Positions 1-8,965 of a DNA stretch of 64,000 nucleotides are shown here, piece by piece; positions within the stretch are counted from its first letter, which is position 1, and every line of letters begins with the position of its first letter. The notes under the pieces were generated by a model that was not told the origin of the DNA, made no database searches, and saw nothing but the letters and a program-made list of their open reading frames with translations. The position numbers and the translations under genes were made by a program. Source of the stretch: Trinickia caryophylli (lineage in GTDB: Bacteria > Pseudomonadota > Gammaproteobacteria > Burkholderiales > Burkholderiaceae); NCBI RefSeq assembly GCF_034424545.1, contig NZ_CP139970.1:3224001-3288000 (forward strand), given 5' to 3'.

Positions 1-1171
1 TCGAATTGACCATCGCGATGCCGGCCGCCGCGCCGGCGCCCGCGAGAAAGGATGTCGGCAGGCTCCAGAAGAGCGGTAGCGAGGTGATGATGCCGGCCGT
101 GGCGAGCGTGAGGGCCGCCATGGCGAGGCCCGTGTCGTGTGCCCAACCCACCGAGAGGATGAGCCCGACGGCCCCGGCCAAGGCCGGCAGGGCGACGTGC
201 CAGCGCCGCTCGCGGCGCTTGTCGGCGCTTCGCGCGACGATCAGCATGGTGACGACCGCGGCCGCGAAGGGGATTGCGGAGAGCAGACCGATGATGAACG
301 CGTCGGCCACGCCGGTGGCCTTGATGATCGTCGGCAGCCAGAAACTCACGCCGTAAAGCCCGGTTACGAACGAAAAGTAGATGAGGCTCATGAGCCATAC
401 GCGCGGGCTTGCGAGCACGGCCGCAAGCGGCATGTCGTGCTTGTCCGCTTCGTCGGCGCCGATGTTGCGGGCGAGCAGCTGTTTTTCGTCGTCGCCGAGC
501 CAGCGGGCCGTGGCGATGCGGTCGTCGAGCGCGAAGAAGACGAGCACCCCTGCGAGTACCGAAGGCAGACCTTCGAGAAGGAACAGCCACTGCCATCCGT
601 GCAAGCCGTGGGCGCCGTCGAACGCCTTCATGATGTAGCCCGAAATCGGCCCGCCGACCACGCCCGAAAGCGCGACGGCAGTCATGAACCAGGTGGTCAT
701 CCGCCCGCGCCGATGCGCCGGGTACCAGTAGGTCAGATAGAGGATGATGCCGGGAAAAAAGCCTGCCTCGGCAAGGCCGAGCAAAAAGCGCATGGCGTAG
801 AACATCGCCGGCGTGGTGACGAACATCGTCAACGCCGAGATGATGCCCCACGTGACCATGATCCGCGCGATCCACAGGCGCGCGCCGACGCGATGCAGGA
901 TCAGGTTGCTCGGCACCTCGAAGAGGAAATAGCCGAAGAAGAAAATACCCGCGCCGAGGCCGTAGACAGCATCGCTCAGGTTGAGATCGGCCGCCATCTG
1001 CAGCTTGGCGAAGCCGACGTTGACGCGGTCGAGATAGGCAACGAGATAACAGAGCAGCAAAAGCGGCAGAAGGCGCCACGAAACCTTGCGGTACGTGGCC
1101 TCTTCGAACGCGGGCGATGGGGCGGTGCCGGTGTTGGGCACCGAAAGCGGATCTGCGGGGGTTCTCGCCAT
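1..1171 (-). CDS. MFS transporter, anion:cation symporter (ACS) family, 3' end cut by window edge
   Basis: Inner-membrane secondary transporter of the ACS group of the major facilitator superfamily, which usually imports organic acids such as tartrate, phthalate or hexuronates. About 390 codons are visible. It opens MARTPADPLSVPN and then shows the family signature of TM1 (LLCYLVAYLDRVNVGFAKL) and a later GIAMVNS stretch near the window edge that matches the usual ACS motif. The reading frame is open to base 1, so the last few dozen residues lie outside. A GGAG sits about 9 bases before the ATG. It is the third gene of a minus-strand set after an aldehyde dehydrogenase and an SDR, so it probably imports the substrate that these enzymes oxidise. 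The substrate cannot be read from sequence. Confidence 0.85.
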   Translation of the reverse strand, partial: MARTPADPLSVPNTGTAPSPAFEEATYRKVSWRLLPLLLLCYLVAYLDRVNVGFAKLQMAADLNLSDAVYGLGAGIFFFGYFLFEVPSNLILHRVGARLWIARIMVTWGIISALTMFVTTPAMFYAMRFLLGLAEAGFFPGIILYLTYWYPAHRRGRMTTWFMTAVALSGVVGGPISGYIMKAFDGAHGLHGWQWLFLLEGLPSVLAGVLVFFALDDRIATARWLGDDEKQLLARNIGADEADKHDMPLAAVLASPRVWLMSLIYFSFVTGLYGVSFWLPTIIKATGVADAFIIGLLSAIPFAAAVVTMLIVARSADKRRERRWHVALPALAGAVGLILSVGWAHDTGLAMAALTLATAGIITSLPLFWSLPTSFLAGAGAAAGIAMVNS

Positions 1172-1342
1172 GTCGTTGTCTCCGGTCGACCCGAGCCGGC
1201 CCCCGTGGGGCGCTAACCCGGGTTCTATTAAAGGTCTTTGCGCGCGAGCGCTTCCAGCACTTTCACGGGTGATGCGAGGGCACGGCGTGCGGCCGTGGCA
1301 TGCGTGCGCCGGCCAGCCGCGAGGCCGGCTGCGCGCACAGGA

Positions 1343-2101
1343 TCAGACGCAGCGTCCGCCGTCGACTTCGAGGCAGACGCCCGTCACGAATTCGGCTTCG
1401 TCGGACGCGAGAAAAAGCGCTGCGTTGGCGATGTCCTGCGGCGTCGAGAAGCGGCCGAGCGGGATGCCGGCGAGAAAACGCTGCCGGTTCTCCGGCGTGT
1501 CTTCGACGCCCATGAACTGCGAGAGGAGGGCTGTCTCGCCGATGACGGGGTTCACGCAGTTCACGCGAATGCGATCGCGACCGAGTTCGGCCGCGAGCGA
1601 TTTGCTCGCGACGATCACCGCGCCCTTGCTGGCGTTGTACCAGACGAGGCCGGGGCGCGGGCGCACGCCCGCTGTCGAGGCGATGTTGACGAACGAGCCG
1701 CCGCCCTGCTCGCGGAAGTAGGGCACGAAAGTCTGCACGCTCCAGTAGAGGCTCTTCACGTTGACGGCATGGACGCGGTCGAACTCCGCCTCGGTGACTT
1801 CGAGCACCGGCTTGTTGCGATGGGTGGTGCCAGCGTTGTTGACGACGATCTGCACGCTGCCGAAATCCTCGAGCGCGGCCGCGCGCAGCGCTTGCCAATC
1901 GGCGAGCCGCGAGACGTCGCCGGTTACGGCGATGGCCCGGCCGCCGGCCAGGGCGATTTCGCTCGCGACGCGCTCCGCCGCGGCGCCGTTCAGGTCATTG
2001 GCGACCACGTTGGCGCCTTCGCGCGCGAATGTCTTGGCGATGCCCTCGCCAAAGCCCGAGCCCGCGCCCGTGATGATGGCCGTCCTGCCCTTCAATCGCA
2101 T
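1343..2101 (-). CDS. SDR family NAD(P)-dependent oxidoreductase
   Basis: Classical short-chain dehydrogenase/reductase of 252 residues, cytoplasmic. The cofactor motif TGAGSGFG is at residues 11-18, NNAG at 88-91, and the catalytic set is Ser142, Tyr155 and Lys159 (YNASK). The C-terminus has the usual TG..L.VDGG. I chose the ATG at 2101 because GGAGGAGG lies just upstream on the minus strand; a longer in-frame extension to 2182 has no comparable ribosome site. It lies between an aldehyde dehydrogenase and an ACS transporter on the same strand, which suggests oxidation of an alcohol or hydroxy acid in one catabolic pathway. The 3-oxoacyl-ACP reductase label often given to such proteins is possible but less likely in this context. 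Confidence 0.9.
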   Translation of the reverse strand: MRLKGRTAIITGAGSGFGEGIAKTFAREGANVVANDLNGAAAERVASEIALAGGRAIAVTGDVSRLADWQALRAAALEDFGSVQIVVNNAGTTHRNKPVLEVTEAEFDRVHAVNVKSLYWSVQTFVPYFREQGGGSFVNIASTAGVRPRPGLVWYNASKGAVIVASKSLAAELGRDRIRVNCVNPVIGETALLSQFMGVEDTPENRQRFLAGIPLGRFSTPQDIANAALFLASDEAEFVTGVCLEVDGGRCV

Positions 2102-2160
2102 GATGCCTCCTCCGTGCAACGCTTTCGTCTCGTTCGTGTTTGTTGTCTTGGCAACGCACC

Positions 2161-2190
2161 GCGCTGTGCCACGTTGTGCCACGTTGTGCC
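2161..2190. repeat. 10-bp tandem repeat between ALDH and SDR genes
   Basis: The decamer ACGTTGTGCC occurs twice in perfect tandem (2171-2190), preceded by a degenerate third copy ending CTGTGCC. It lies in the 192-bp gap between the aldehyde dehydrogenase and SDR genes, upstream of the SDR start on the minus strand. It could be a pair of regulator half-sites one helical turn apart or a simple replication-slippage repeat. Confidence 0.5.
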
Positions 2191-2293
2191 GCGCAGGTGC
2201 CGTTGGCAGCGATAGTGCGCCGTCGGGCGACGACAGGCAAGAGGGGGCATCGCGGCGATGCGGCGGGGAGCAGCCCTGCTCCCCGCATTCGGG

Positions 2294-3733
2294 TCAGCCG
2301 TGACGCAGGGCGATCGTCTTCAAGGTCGTGAAGCCGTAAAGCGCTTCGAAGCCCTTCTCGCGGCCGAAGCCCGACTGCCCCGTGCCGCCGAAAGGCAGCT
2401 CGACCCCGCCGCCGGCGCCGTAATTGTTGACGAACACCTGCCCCGCGCGCAGTCGGCGGGCGAGCCGCATCTGCCGCCCGCCATCACGGGTCCATACGCC
2501 GGCCACGAGCCCATAGGGCGTGCCGTTCGCGAGCGCGATGGCATCGGCTTCGTCTTCGAACGGCAGCGCCGCGAGCACGGGCCCGAACACTTCCTCGCGG
2601 GCGAGCCGATGATCGCGCGGCACTTCGGCGAAGAGCGTCGGCGCCTGATAGAAGCCTCCGGCCGGGGCATCGGCGAGAATCGTGCCCTGCGCGGCGATGC
2701 GAATGCCGTCGCGCTGCGCTTCGGCAATGAAGGCGGCGACACGCTCGCGTTGCTTCGCGCTGATGAGCGGACCGCAGTCGGCCTCGGTCTGCCCGGGCCC
2801 GGCGCGCAATGCGCCGAAGGCCGCGGTGAGCCGCTCCATGAGCGGTTCGTAGATCGCGCGCTCGATCAGCACGCGGCTGCCGGCCGAGCAGGTTTGGCCG
2901 GCGTTTTGCAGAATCGCGGACATCAGCGTCGGCAGCACGGCGTCGAGGTCGGCATCGGCGAACACGATCTGCGGCGACTTGCCGCCGAGCTCGAGCGTGA
3001 CAGGCGTATGGTGCTCGGCCGCCATCCGGGCAACGAGCGCCCCGGTGGCAGGCGAGCCGGTGAACGAGATGTGATTGACGCCGGGATGCTGCGCGAGCGC
3101 GCTGCCGGCCTCGCTGCCATAGCCGGTGACGATATTGAGCGCGCCGGCCGGCACGCCGGCTTCGGCCGCGAGCGCTGCCACCCGCAACAGCGACAGGCAG
3201 GCATCCTCGGCGGGCTTGACGACGCAGGCGTTGCCGGCGGCCAGCGCGGCGGCGACGCTGCGGCCGAATATCTGCATCGGGTAATTCCACGGCACGAGAT
3301 GCCCCGTGACCCCATGCGGCTCGCGTATCGTCAACACCGTATAGCCGGTCTGGTAGGGAATCGTCTGACCGTGCAGCTTGTCCGCGGCGCCCGCATAGAA
3401 CTCGAAATAGCGGGCGAGCGCGGCTGCGTCGGCGCGGGCTTCCCTGAGAGGTTTGCCGGTGTCGCGCGCTTCCAGTTCGGCGAGTTCGTCGCGGCACGCG
3501 CCGACGAGCATCGCGAGCCGGTAGAGCACCCGTCCTTTTTCGGCCGCGCTCATGAGACCCCACTCGCCCTCGAAGGCGCTGCGGGCCGCGCTCACGGCCC
3601 GATCGATGTCGGCGGCAGTGCCGCGCGCGATGCGCGCGAACGTCTGGCCGTTCGTCGGATTGACGACATCGATCGTTTCACGGTTCGACGGTGCGATCCA
3701 TTCGCCACCGACGAAGTGTTTGGCTTCCTCCAT
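2294..3733 (-). CDS. Aldehyde dehydrogenase family protein (NAD(P)+)
   Basis: Aldehyde dehydrogenase of 479 residues, the usual length for this superfamily. It oxidises an aldehyde to the acid with NAD(P)+. The general base is Glu248 in the motif [10 protein letters not shown], and the catalytic thiol is Cys282 in [11 protein letters not shown]. The cofactor segment FTGSPATG (224-231) is intact. The start is an ATG with GAGGAG upstream. It is the promoter-proximal gene of the minus-strand set ALDH, SDR, ACS transporter, and is divergent from ppa. The substrate is unknown; resemblance is to the broad betaine-aldehyde/semialdehyde/lactaldehyde group. Confidence 0.92.
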   Translation of the reverse strand: MEEAKHFVGGEWIAPSNRETIDVVNPTNGQTFARIARGTAADIDRAVSAARSAFEGEWGLMSAAEKGRVLYRLAMLVGACRDELAELEARDTGKPLREARADAAALARYFEFYAGAADKLHGQTIPYQTGYTVLTIREPHGVTGHLVPWNYPMQIFGRSVAAALAAGNACVVKPAEDACLSLLRVAALAAEAGVPAGALNIVTGYGSEAGSALAQHPGVNHISFTGSPATGALVARMAAEHHTPVTLELGGKSPQIVFADADLDAVLPTLMSAILQNAGQTCSAGSRVLIERAIYEPLMERLTAAFGALRAGPGQTEADCGPLISAKQRERVAAFIAEAQRDGIRIAAQGTILADAPAGGFYQAPTLFAEVPRDHRLAREEVFGPVLAALPFEDEADAIALANGTPYGLVAGVWTRDGGRQMRLARRLRAGQVFVNNYGAGGGVELPFGGTGQSGFGREKGFEALYGFTTLKTIALRHG

Positions 3734-3838
3734 GCGAGGCTCCTCCTCGTTGCAGAACAGTCAGTCGAGACGCAATGTGCGTCGATTATCGCGCCGATCG
3801 CCGGGCGGGTGCGCGCCGGTGCGCAGACCCTGCTCGGC

Positions 3839-3844
3839 TATAAT
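3839..3844 (+). promoter_or_regulatory. -10 element (TATAAT) upstream of ppa
   Basis: A perfect TATAAT in otherwise GC-rich sequence, 82 bases before the ppa start, in the divergent gap between the aldehyde dehydrogenase and ppa. No good -35 hexamer is visible 16-18 bases upstream, so only the -10 is called. Confidence 0.45.
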
Positions 3845-3926
3845 GGCGCGCACAGCGCGATGCCGGGGCTGTCGCACGCTCGGCCGCCCACCGCTTTTCC
3901 TTCCACCTTCCACGCAAGAGAACGTC

Positions 3927-4454
3927 ATGAGCTTCAATCACGTCCCCCCGGGCAAGGATCTTCCGCACGACTTCAACGTCATCATCGAAATCCCGGCGCA
4001 AAGCGATCCGGTGAAATACGAAGCGGACAAGGAGCTCGGCCTGCTCGTCGTCGACCGCTTCATCGGCACGGGCATGCGTTACCCGGTGAACTACGGCTAC
4101 ATCCCTCAGACGCTTTCGGGCGACGGCGACCCCGTCGACGTCCTCGTGATCACGCCGTTTCCTCTGATCCCCGGATGCGTCGTACGTTCACGCGCATTGG
4201 GCATGTTGCGCATGACGGACGAATCGGGCGTCGATGCGAAGCTCGTGGCCGTACCCCACGACAAGCTGTGCCCGATGACGGCGCACATGAAGTCGATCGA
4301 CGACGTCCCCGAGTACCTCAAGGACCAGATCAAGCATTTCTTCGAGCAGTACAAGGCGCTCGAGAAGGGCAAATGGGTCAAGGTCGAAGGCTGGGCGGGC
4401 ATGGACGCTGCGCACCAGGAAATCAGCGAAGGGGTCGCGAGCTACAAGAAATAA
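3927..4454 (+). CDS. ppa: Inorganic pyrophosphatase (family I)
   Basis: Cytoplasmic hydrolase that splits pyrophosphate to phosphate and so drives biosynthetic reactions forward. The protein is 175 residues, the normal bacterial hexameric length. The metal-binding signature [11 protein letters not shown] is present, with Asp66, Asp68 and Asp71 matching the E. coli trio 65/67/70. The motif [10 protein letters not shown] is also present. The ATG at 3927 gives the standard N-terminus [13 protein letters not shown]. It is followed by a strong intrinsic terminator, so it is probably monocistronic. Confidence 0.97.
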   Translation: MSFNHVPPGKDLPHDFNVIIEIPAQSDPVKYEADKELGLLVVDRFIGTGMRYPVNYGYIPQTLSGDGDPVDVLVITPFPLIPGCVVRSRALGMLRMTDESGVDAKLVAVPHDKLCPMTAHMKSIDDVPEYLKDQIKHFFEQYKALEKGKWVKVEGWAGMDAAHQEISEGVASYKK

Positions 4455-4524
4455 ACGTGCCCGGCGCGCGGGGGGCGGTCCACAAGTCGGACAGACCGCA
4501 TTCCCGCAGCGCAGACCCGCGCAG

Positions 4525-4566
4525 GCAGCGGCGCATCGGCGAGCCCGGTGCGCCGCTGCTTTTTTT
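4525..4566 (+). terminator. Rho-independent terminator of ppa
   Basis: An 11-bp stem (GCAGCGGCGCA pairing with TGCGCCGCTGC) around a 13-base loop, followed by seven T. It lies 70 bases after the ppa stop. Confidence 0.85.
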
Positions 4567-4950
4567 CCGCCACTTGACCGGCAGGGCGCCCGTTGTGAAG
4601 CGACCGCCGCGCTCGCAGCGGCTATCGCCCATGTTGCGAATATGCAGGCCGTTTGCCTCGAATGCCACCGACATTCCGCCGGCGAAGCCCTTTCATTTTT
4701 CTTTCATTGCGGTCGCGGCCCTTTCGTCGCTCTTCGCGTTCGCTCACGGCCGCAGCTAAACAAAAAAATTTCGCGCCGACGAGTGCCTGCCTTTGCTCCA
4801 TTGCGGCGCATTTGCCAAGAGGCGGGAAAAGCCGCCGAATAAGGGCGGCGAGACAACGGCGGCCTGCTCGCGAGCGATGTGGCATTCCCTCCGGCACCAA
4901 GCGAGTGCGTCTATTGCACCTAAACAGAGTTATATCTCATCAAACATTTT

Positions 4951-4979
4951 TTGACGCGTCGATTCTGTCCTGCTATGTT
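4951..4979 (+). promoter_or_regulatory. Sigma-70-type promoter candidate for the receptor/TonB/Yej block
   Basis: TTGACG, a 17-base spacer, then TATGTT, just after an AT-rich run. If used, the transcript has a leader of about 400 bases before the receptor gene, containing the hairpins and the palindrome at 5182-5208. Confidence 0.45.
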
Positions 4980-5181
4980 CGCGTCCAATGTAAAACTTTG
5001 GTAGCAGACGGTAATGAAGATTCCGTGCATTAGGGCTTTCAAAGCGGCGACATAAAGCAATCCCGCGACGGGTGACCGCTTTTCCCAGATAGAGCTCGCG
5101 CTCTAATTGACGATGCGTCATGGTGCGAATGCACCAGGGGGCGGCTCGTTCTCACCCGTTCGATACGTGGAAAGACCGGTC

Positions 5182-5208
5182 CATGTAATTAGGATTCCTA
5201 ATTACATG
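5182..5208. promoter_or_regulatory. Perfect 27-bp palindrome, operator candidate
   Basis: Left arm CATGTAATTAGGA, one central T, right arm TCCTAATTACATG: 13 of 13 positions are complementary. It is AT-rich in a GC-rich genome and lies 180 bp before the receptor start. Symmetry and length suit a dimeric repressor or activator. It is downstream of the promoter candidate at 4951, a repressing position if that promoter is the one used. The binding protein is not known; the cupin-XRE gene at 19298 is one candidate by position only. Confidence 0.6.
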
Positions 5209-5387
5209 CCTGCTCCGTTTTCTTTCTTATCGAAAATCGCGGAAAGAGTATTGAAAGAAATAAACGGGCGGATGAAATGGTTAAGGGCGCCGGGTGATAA
5301 ATCGGGAACGCGGGGCAGCGCTATCGAAAGGCCGGCGAATCCCCGTGCATACAAAAAGGTCAGGCCTTGCGACGACAAAGGGGTGTT

Positions 5388-8102
5388 ATGAAACCAACGG
5401 CTTTGGGATCGGCAATACGCAGCATCGTATGGGCTGAAGTCGCGTTGACGGCGGCTTTGGGTACCTCCGCTTACGCGCAGACGCCGCCTGCCGGCACGGG
5501 TGTCGCCGCCGAGCAAACCGGCAGCACCGCCGCAGCCGTGCCGGCGCCGGGCACCGCGTCGGGCGGGCAGACCGTAAAAAAGCTCGACAAGTTCGAAGTG
5601 ACGGGCTCGCTGATCCGCACATCGGACAAGGTCGGCCACACCGAAGTGCAGGTAATCACCGCGAAGGAAATCCAGCAAAGCGGGTACACCACGGTGGCCG
5701 ACTTTCTGCGCTCGACCTCGGCCAATTCCGCGAGCAGCTGGGGCCAGACGACGATGAACAGCTCGGCCCCGGGCGGCGCCGGCATGGCGTTGCGCGGGCT
5801 CAGCGAGAAATATACGCTCGTGCTCGTCGACGGCCAGCGCGTCGCGAACTATGCGCAGTCGGTCAACTTCACCGACACCTTCTTCGACGTGAACGCGATC
5901 CCGCTGAACATGGTCGAGCGCGTCGAAATCGTCAAGACCGGCGCGGTATCCGTCTATGGTTCGGACGCCATCGCGGGCGTCGTCAACATCATTACGAAGA
6001 AGAACTTTCAGGGCCTGCAGATCGACGGTCAACTCGGCAAGGCGCAGCACCCGGGCGACGGCCAGGGCAACTTCAGCGTGCTGGCCGGCTTCGGCGACCT
6101 GAATTCGGACCGCTTCAACGTCACGGCGGCCGCCAGCTACTATCGCGATTCCGGCTCGACGCTCGGCGATCGCGACATGACGTCGGCGCAAGACTTCACG
6201 CAATATCCGGGTGGGCTCGCCGCGCCGCTCGGCCCTAACCAGCAATCGTACTGGTCGCTCGCGGACGGCTCGAAGGTGCCGCTTTCACCGTGCCCGCCGG
6301 GCAGCACGACGAGCGCGACCAACTGCACCTACAATACGGCCGCCTCGACCTCGCTCGTCCCCTCCACCACGCGCCTGAACGCGAAGGTGCGCGGCACCTT
6401 CAAGATCGACGACAACACGCAGGCCTATGCGGGCTTCTGGGTGAGCCGCGACGAAACCGTGCAGCTGCAGGGGCCGGCCTCGATTTCGAGCACGACGAAC
6501 ATTTACAACCCGTCGACGGGCTCCGTTTCGCCGTTGCCGCGCACGGTTTCGGCGAGCAACCCCTACAACCCGTTCGGCGTACCGACGGCGATCAACCTGA
6601 CCTTCCCGGGCAACGTCGTAGAGGCCGATACGGTATCGACGTTCTGGATGGCGAACACGGGCGTCAAAGGCTCGTTCGACGCGGGCAAGTTCGGCGCGTG
6701 GGACTGGTCCGCCGATTACGGCCATTCGCAGAGCACCGTCGATACGACGTATCACAACCGGCTGAACGTGGCGGGCCTCGAGAACATGCTCGCCAACGGC
6801 ACGTACAACTTCTCGAACCCGGCCTCCACGCCGAACGGCCTGAACGGCGTCTTCACCGACGACGATCAGCAGGCCATCTCGAAGGTCGACAGCGTTACCG
6901 CCAAGGCCTCGACGTCGAATCTCTTCACGCTGCCGGGGGGCGCGGTCGGCTTGGGCGTGGGCACCGAGTTCCGGCACGAATCGTCGACGATCAACCCGCA
7001 AACGCTCGCGGCGCAGGGCGTATCGGCGCCCGCGAACGTACAGACGGTGGAGGGCTCGCGCAACGTCGCCGCGGCGTTCTACCAGATCGACATCCCAATT
7101 CTGCGCAACCTGACGTTCACGCAGGCGGGTCGCTACGATCATTACAGCGACTTCGGCGGCGCGTTCTCGCCGAGCTTCGCGCTGCGCTTCCAACCGGTGC
7201 AGATGCTCACGGCGTATGCATCGTACAGCCGCGGTTTCCGTGCTCCGACGCTCGTCGAAAACTCGCAGGCCGTCTATCTGGCTCACCAGAACCTGGTCGA
7301 TCCGAATGACCCGAGCGGCGTACCGACGAAGCACTTCACGACCGAGCGGGTCGCGGGCAATCCCAACCTTCAGCCCGAGCACACCAAGAACTACAACATC
7401 GGCTTCCAGCTCTCGCCCGACTCGACGACCGATATCGGCGCGGCGTTCTACAAGGTCCGCATCGACGGCGTGATCGGCACCGACGATCCGAACGCGGTGC
7501 TCGTCGCCAACGATCCCTCCCGCGTCGTGCGCAATCCGGACGGCTCGGTGCGCTACCTCGTGCAGCAGTTCGTGAACCTCGGTGCGCTCGACACCGATGG
7601 GTTCGATTTCAACTTCCGCAAGGCGCTGCGCACCAAGTACGGCACGTTCACGCTCGCGGGCGACTGGGCTTATGTCTGGCACTTCAAGCTGCACAGCCCC
7701 GGTGCCGCCACGCAGGACTTCGCCGGCAACAACCTCGCGCTGCTGCAGCCTTTCGGCGCGAGCAACCCGCGCTGGAAGGGCAATACGAGCCTGAGCTGGG
7801 ATTACCGGCAACTGACCACCACGCTGACGTGGCAATACACGGGGCCCTATACGAACGCCGTGGCCGCGGAATTCGGCGACGGCGGCACGGGCTCGGTGGC
7901 GTCGTACAGCCAGTTCAACCTGATGTTCAACTATCGCGGCTTCAAGCATTGGACGATCTACGGCGGCGTCACGAACCTCTTCGACAAGAAGCCGCCGTTC
8001 GACGTCGAGTGGCAAGCCGTGCCCGACATCACCGGCTACGACCAGTCGCTCTACACGGACCTCGGCCGCTTCTTCCAGATCGGGGCGACTTACCGGTTCT
8101 GA
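5388..8102 (+). CDS. TonB-dependent outer-membrane receptor
   Basis: Outer-membrane beta-barrel of 904 residues that imports a scarce or large ligand using TonB energy. A signal peptide ends near residue 30 (TSAYA, then QTPPAG). A TonB-box-like stretch KFEVTGSLI follows a low-complexity linker. The plug domain spans roughly 70-210, with the hallmark ERVEIVKTGAVSVYGSDAIAGVVNII. The barrel ends in aromatic GATYRF. There is no N-terminal signalling (STN) domain. I chose the ATG at 5388, giving MKPTALGS; an upstream TTG is less likely. The gene heads a run of tonB, exbB, exbD, exbD, TPR, yejABEF, so a peptide-like ligand is inferred. A siderophore ligand cannot be excluded. Confidence 0.92.
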   Translation: MKPTALGSAIRSIVWAEVALTAALGTSAYAQTPPAGTGVAAEQTGSTAAAVPAPGTASGGQTVKKLDKFEVTGSLIRTSDKVGHTEVQVITAKEIQQSGYTTVADFLRSTSANSASSWGQTTMNSSAPGGAGMALRGLSEKYTLVLVDGQRVANYAQSVNFTDTFFDVNAIPLNMVERVEIVKTGAVSVYGSDAIAGVVNIITKKNFQGLQIDGQLGKAQHPGDGQGNFSVLAGFGDLNSDRFNVTAAASYYRDSGSTLGDRDMTSAQDFTQYPGGLAAPLGPNQQSYWSLADGSKVPLSPCPPGSTTSATNCTYNTAASTSLVPSTTRLNAKVRGTFKIDDNTQAYAGFWVSRDETVQLQGPASISSTTNIYNPSTGSVSPLPRTVSASNPYNPFGVPTAINLTFPGNVVEADTVSTFWMANTGVKGSFDAGKFGAWDWSADYGHSQSTVDTTYHNRLNVAGLENMLANGTYNFSNPASTPNGLNGVFTDDDQQAISKVDSVTAKASTSNLFTLPGGAVGLGVGTEFRHESSTINPQTLAAQGVSAPANVQTVEGSRNVAAAFYQIDIPILRNLTFTQAGRYDHYSDFGGAFSPSFALRFQPVQMLTAYASYSRGFRAPTLVENSQAVYLAHQNLVDPNDPSGVPTKHFTTERVAGNPNLQPEHTKNYNIGFQLSPDSTTDIGAAFYKVRIDGVIGTDDPNAVLVANDPSRVVRNPDGSVRYLVQQFVNLGALDTDGFDFNFRKALRTKYGTFTLAGDWAYVWHFKLHSPGAATQDFAGNNLALLQPFGASNPRWKGNTSLSWDYRQLTTTLTWQYTGPYTNAVAAEFGDGGTGSVASYSQFNLMFNYRGFKHWTIYGGVTNLFDKKPPFDVEWQAVPDITGYDQSLYTDLGRFFQIGATYRF

Positions 8103-8172
8103 GGGCGGGAGCAGCCGCGAAACGGCAACCGGTCCCGGTGCGCGGCCCGCGCCGGGACGATGAAGGATGAGT

Positions 8173-8880
8173 ATGAAAGTGGAAGGACAACTCTCAGCGG
8201 TTACCCCGGCGCCGGCTCAGCCGCCGCGCATTGCCCGGTTCGGACAAACGCAGGCGAGCCCGGCGCGACGCTTCGGCGGCATCGCTGCCGTGATCGCGCT
8301 GCACGTAGTGCTCGTCTGGGCGCTCGTCAACGGGCTCGCAAACAAGGTGGTGCACGTGATCCAACGGCCGATCGAAACGAAGATCATCGAGCCCGTCAAG
8401 CCGCCGCCTCCGCCGCCGCTGCCGGTCGTGCAATTGCCGCCGCCGAAATTCGCGCCGCCTCCGCCGCCGTTCGTGCCGCCGCCTGAAGTCCCGGTGCAGG
8501 CGCCCCCGCAGCAGACGATCGTTCATCAGACCGTGCCGGCGCCGACTCCGCAGGTGGTGCCGCCCGCACCGCCAGCGCCTGCGCAGCCGGTCAAGCCCGC
8601 GCCGGTGCAAACGGCCATCTCCGTCGTCTGCCCGAATTCCGACCAGATCCGCGGCTCGATGGCTTATCCGAAGGACGCGCAGGAGAACGGGGAGACGGGC
8701 GACGTCGTCATCGAATTCACTGTCGATCCGCAGGGGCACATCGGCAATGAGCGCGTCGCGCAGTCGTCCGATCACGAGAGTCTCGACAGCGCGGCGTTCA
8801 AGGCGGTCAAGCGCTTCAACTGCATCGCGCAGGGGCAGGCCGTGCGCGTTCAGGTGCCGTTCTCGTTCAACCTGAACTGA
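8173..8880 (+). CDS. tonB: TonB family energy transducer
   Basis: Inner-membrane-anchored periplasmic protein that passes proton-motive energy from ExbB/ExbD to the receptor. It has 235 residues: one N-terminal membrane segment at about 35-56 holding the conserved His (IALHVVLVWAL), a long proline-rich stretch (about 75-145), and a C-terminal TonB domain with YPKDAQENGETGDVVIEFTV. The start is decided by the ribosome site: GAAGG at 8162-8166 is 6 bases before the ATG at 8173 but directly abuts the ATG at 8167. It is placed directly after the receptor gene, so it is probably a dedicated TonB for that receptor. Confidence 0.93.
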   Translation: MKVEGQLSAVTPAPAQPPRIARFGQTQASPARRFGGIAAVIALHVVLVWALVNGLANKVVHVIQRPIETKIIEPVKPPPPPPLPVVQLPPPKFAPPPPPFVPPPEVPVQAPPQQTIVHQTVPAPTPQVVPPAPPAPAQPVKPAPVQTAISVVCPNSDQIRGSMAYPKDAQENGETGDVVIEFTVDPQGHIGNERVAQSSDHESLDSAAFKAVKRFNCIAQGQAVRVQVPFSFNLN

Positions 8881-8925
8881 GGATTCGGGCCACCCGCACC
8901 CACCGAATCGAATTTGAATTGATCC

Positions 8926-8950
8926 GAATTGAATTGAATTGAATTGAATT
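8926..8950. repeat. Pentanucleotide microsatellite (GAATT)5
   Basis: Five perfect tandem GAATT units in the tonB-exbB gap, with degenerate copies from about 8905. It ends 5 bases before the exbB ribosome site (TGGAG at 8955-8959). It is non-coding, so unit changes would alter spacing rather than frame. Confidence 0.85.
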
Positions 8951-8965
8951 GGACTGGAGCAGAAC

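Larger units (their letters stand above)
4567..5387. other. Long AT-richer non-coding leader before the receptor gene
   Basis: This 820-bp stretch has no convincing gene. It holds a promoter-like site at 4951-4979, a nested stem pairing 5041-5047 (AAAGCGG) with 5076-5082 (CCGCTTT) that encloses a small CCCG/CGGG hairpin, a hairpin at 5091-5104 (AGAGC/GCTCT), a perfect palindrome at 5182-5208, and an imperfect inverted repeat pairing about 5215-5226 with 5253-5267. Base composition is visibly lower in GC than the flanks. The start of the receptor gene at 5388 is at its end. I see no match to a riboswitch class that I know. Confidence 0.55.

Noticed and set aside
1..3733. A named sugar or phthalate catabolic operon
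   Set aside because: The enzymes are from broad families and no regulator or pathway-specific enzyme is visible, so naming the substrate would be a guess.
2258..4759. Very long open frame (over 800 codons) on the plus strand across the aldehyde dehydrogenase and ppa
   Set aside because: It is antisense to an aldehyde dehydrogenase with all catalytic residues and runs through ppa in another frame; its translation is Arg/Gly-rich without domain pattern, as expected in GC-rich DNA.
5041..5104. Riboswitch of a known class in the receptor leader
   Set aside because: The conserved boxes of cobalamin, TPP, FMN, glycine, SAM or manganese riboswitches were not found; only generic hairpins are visible.
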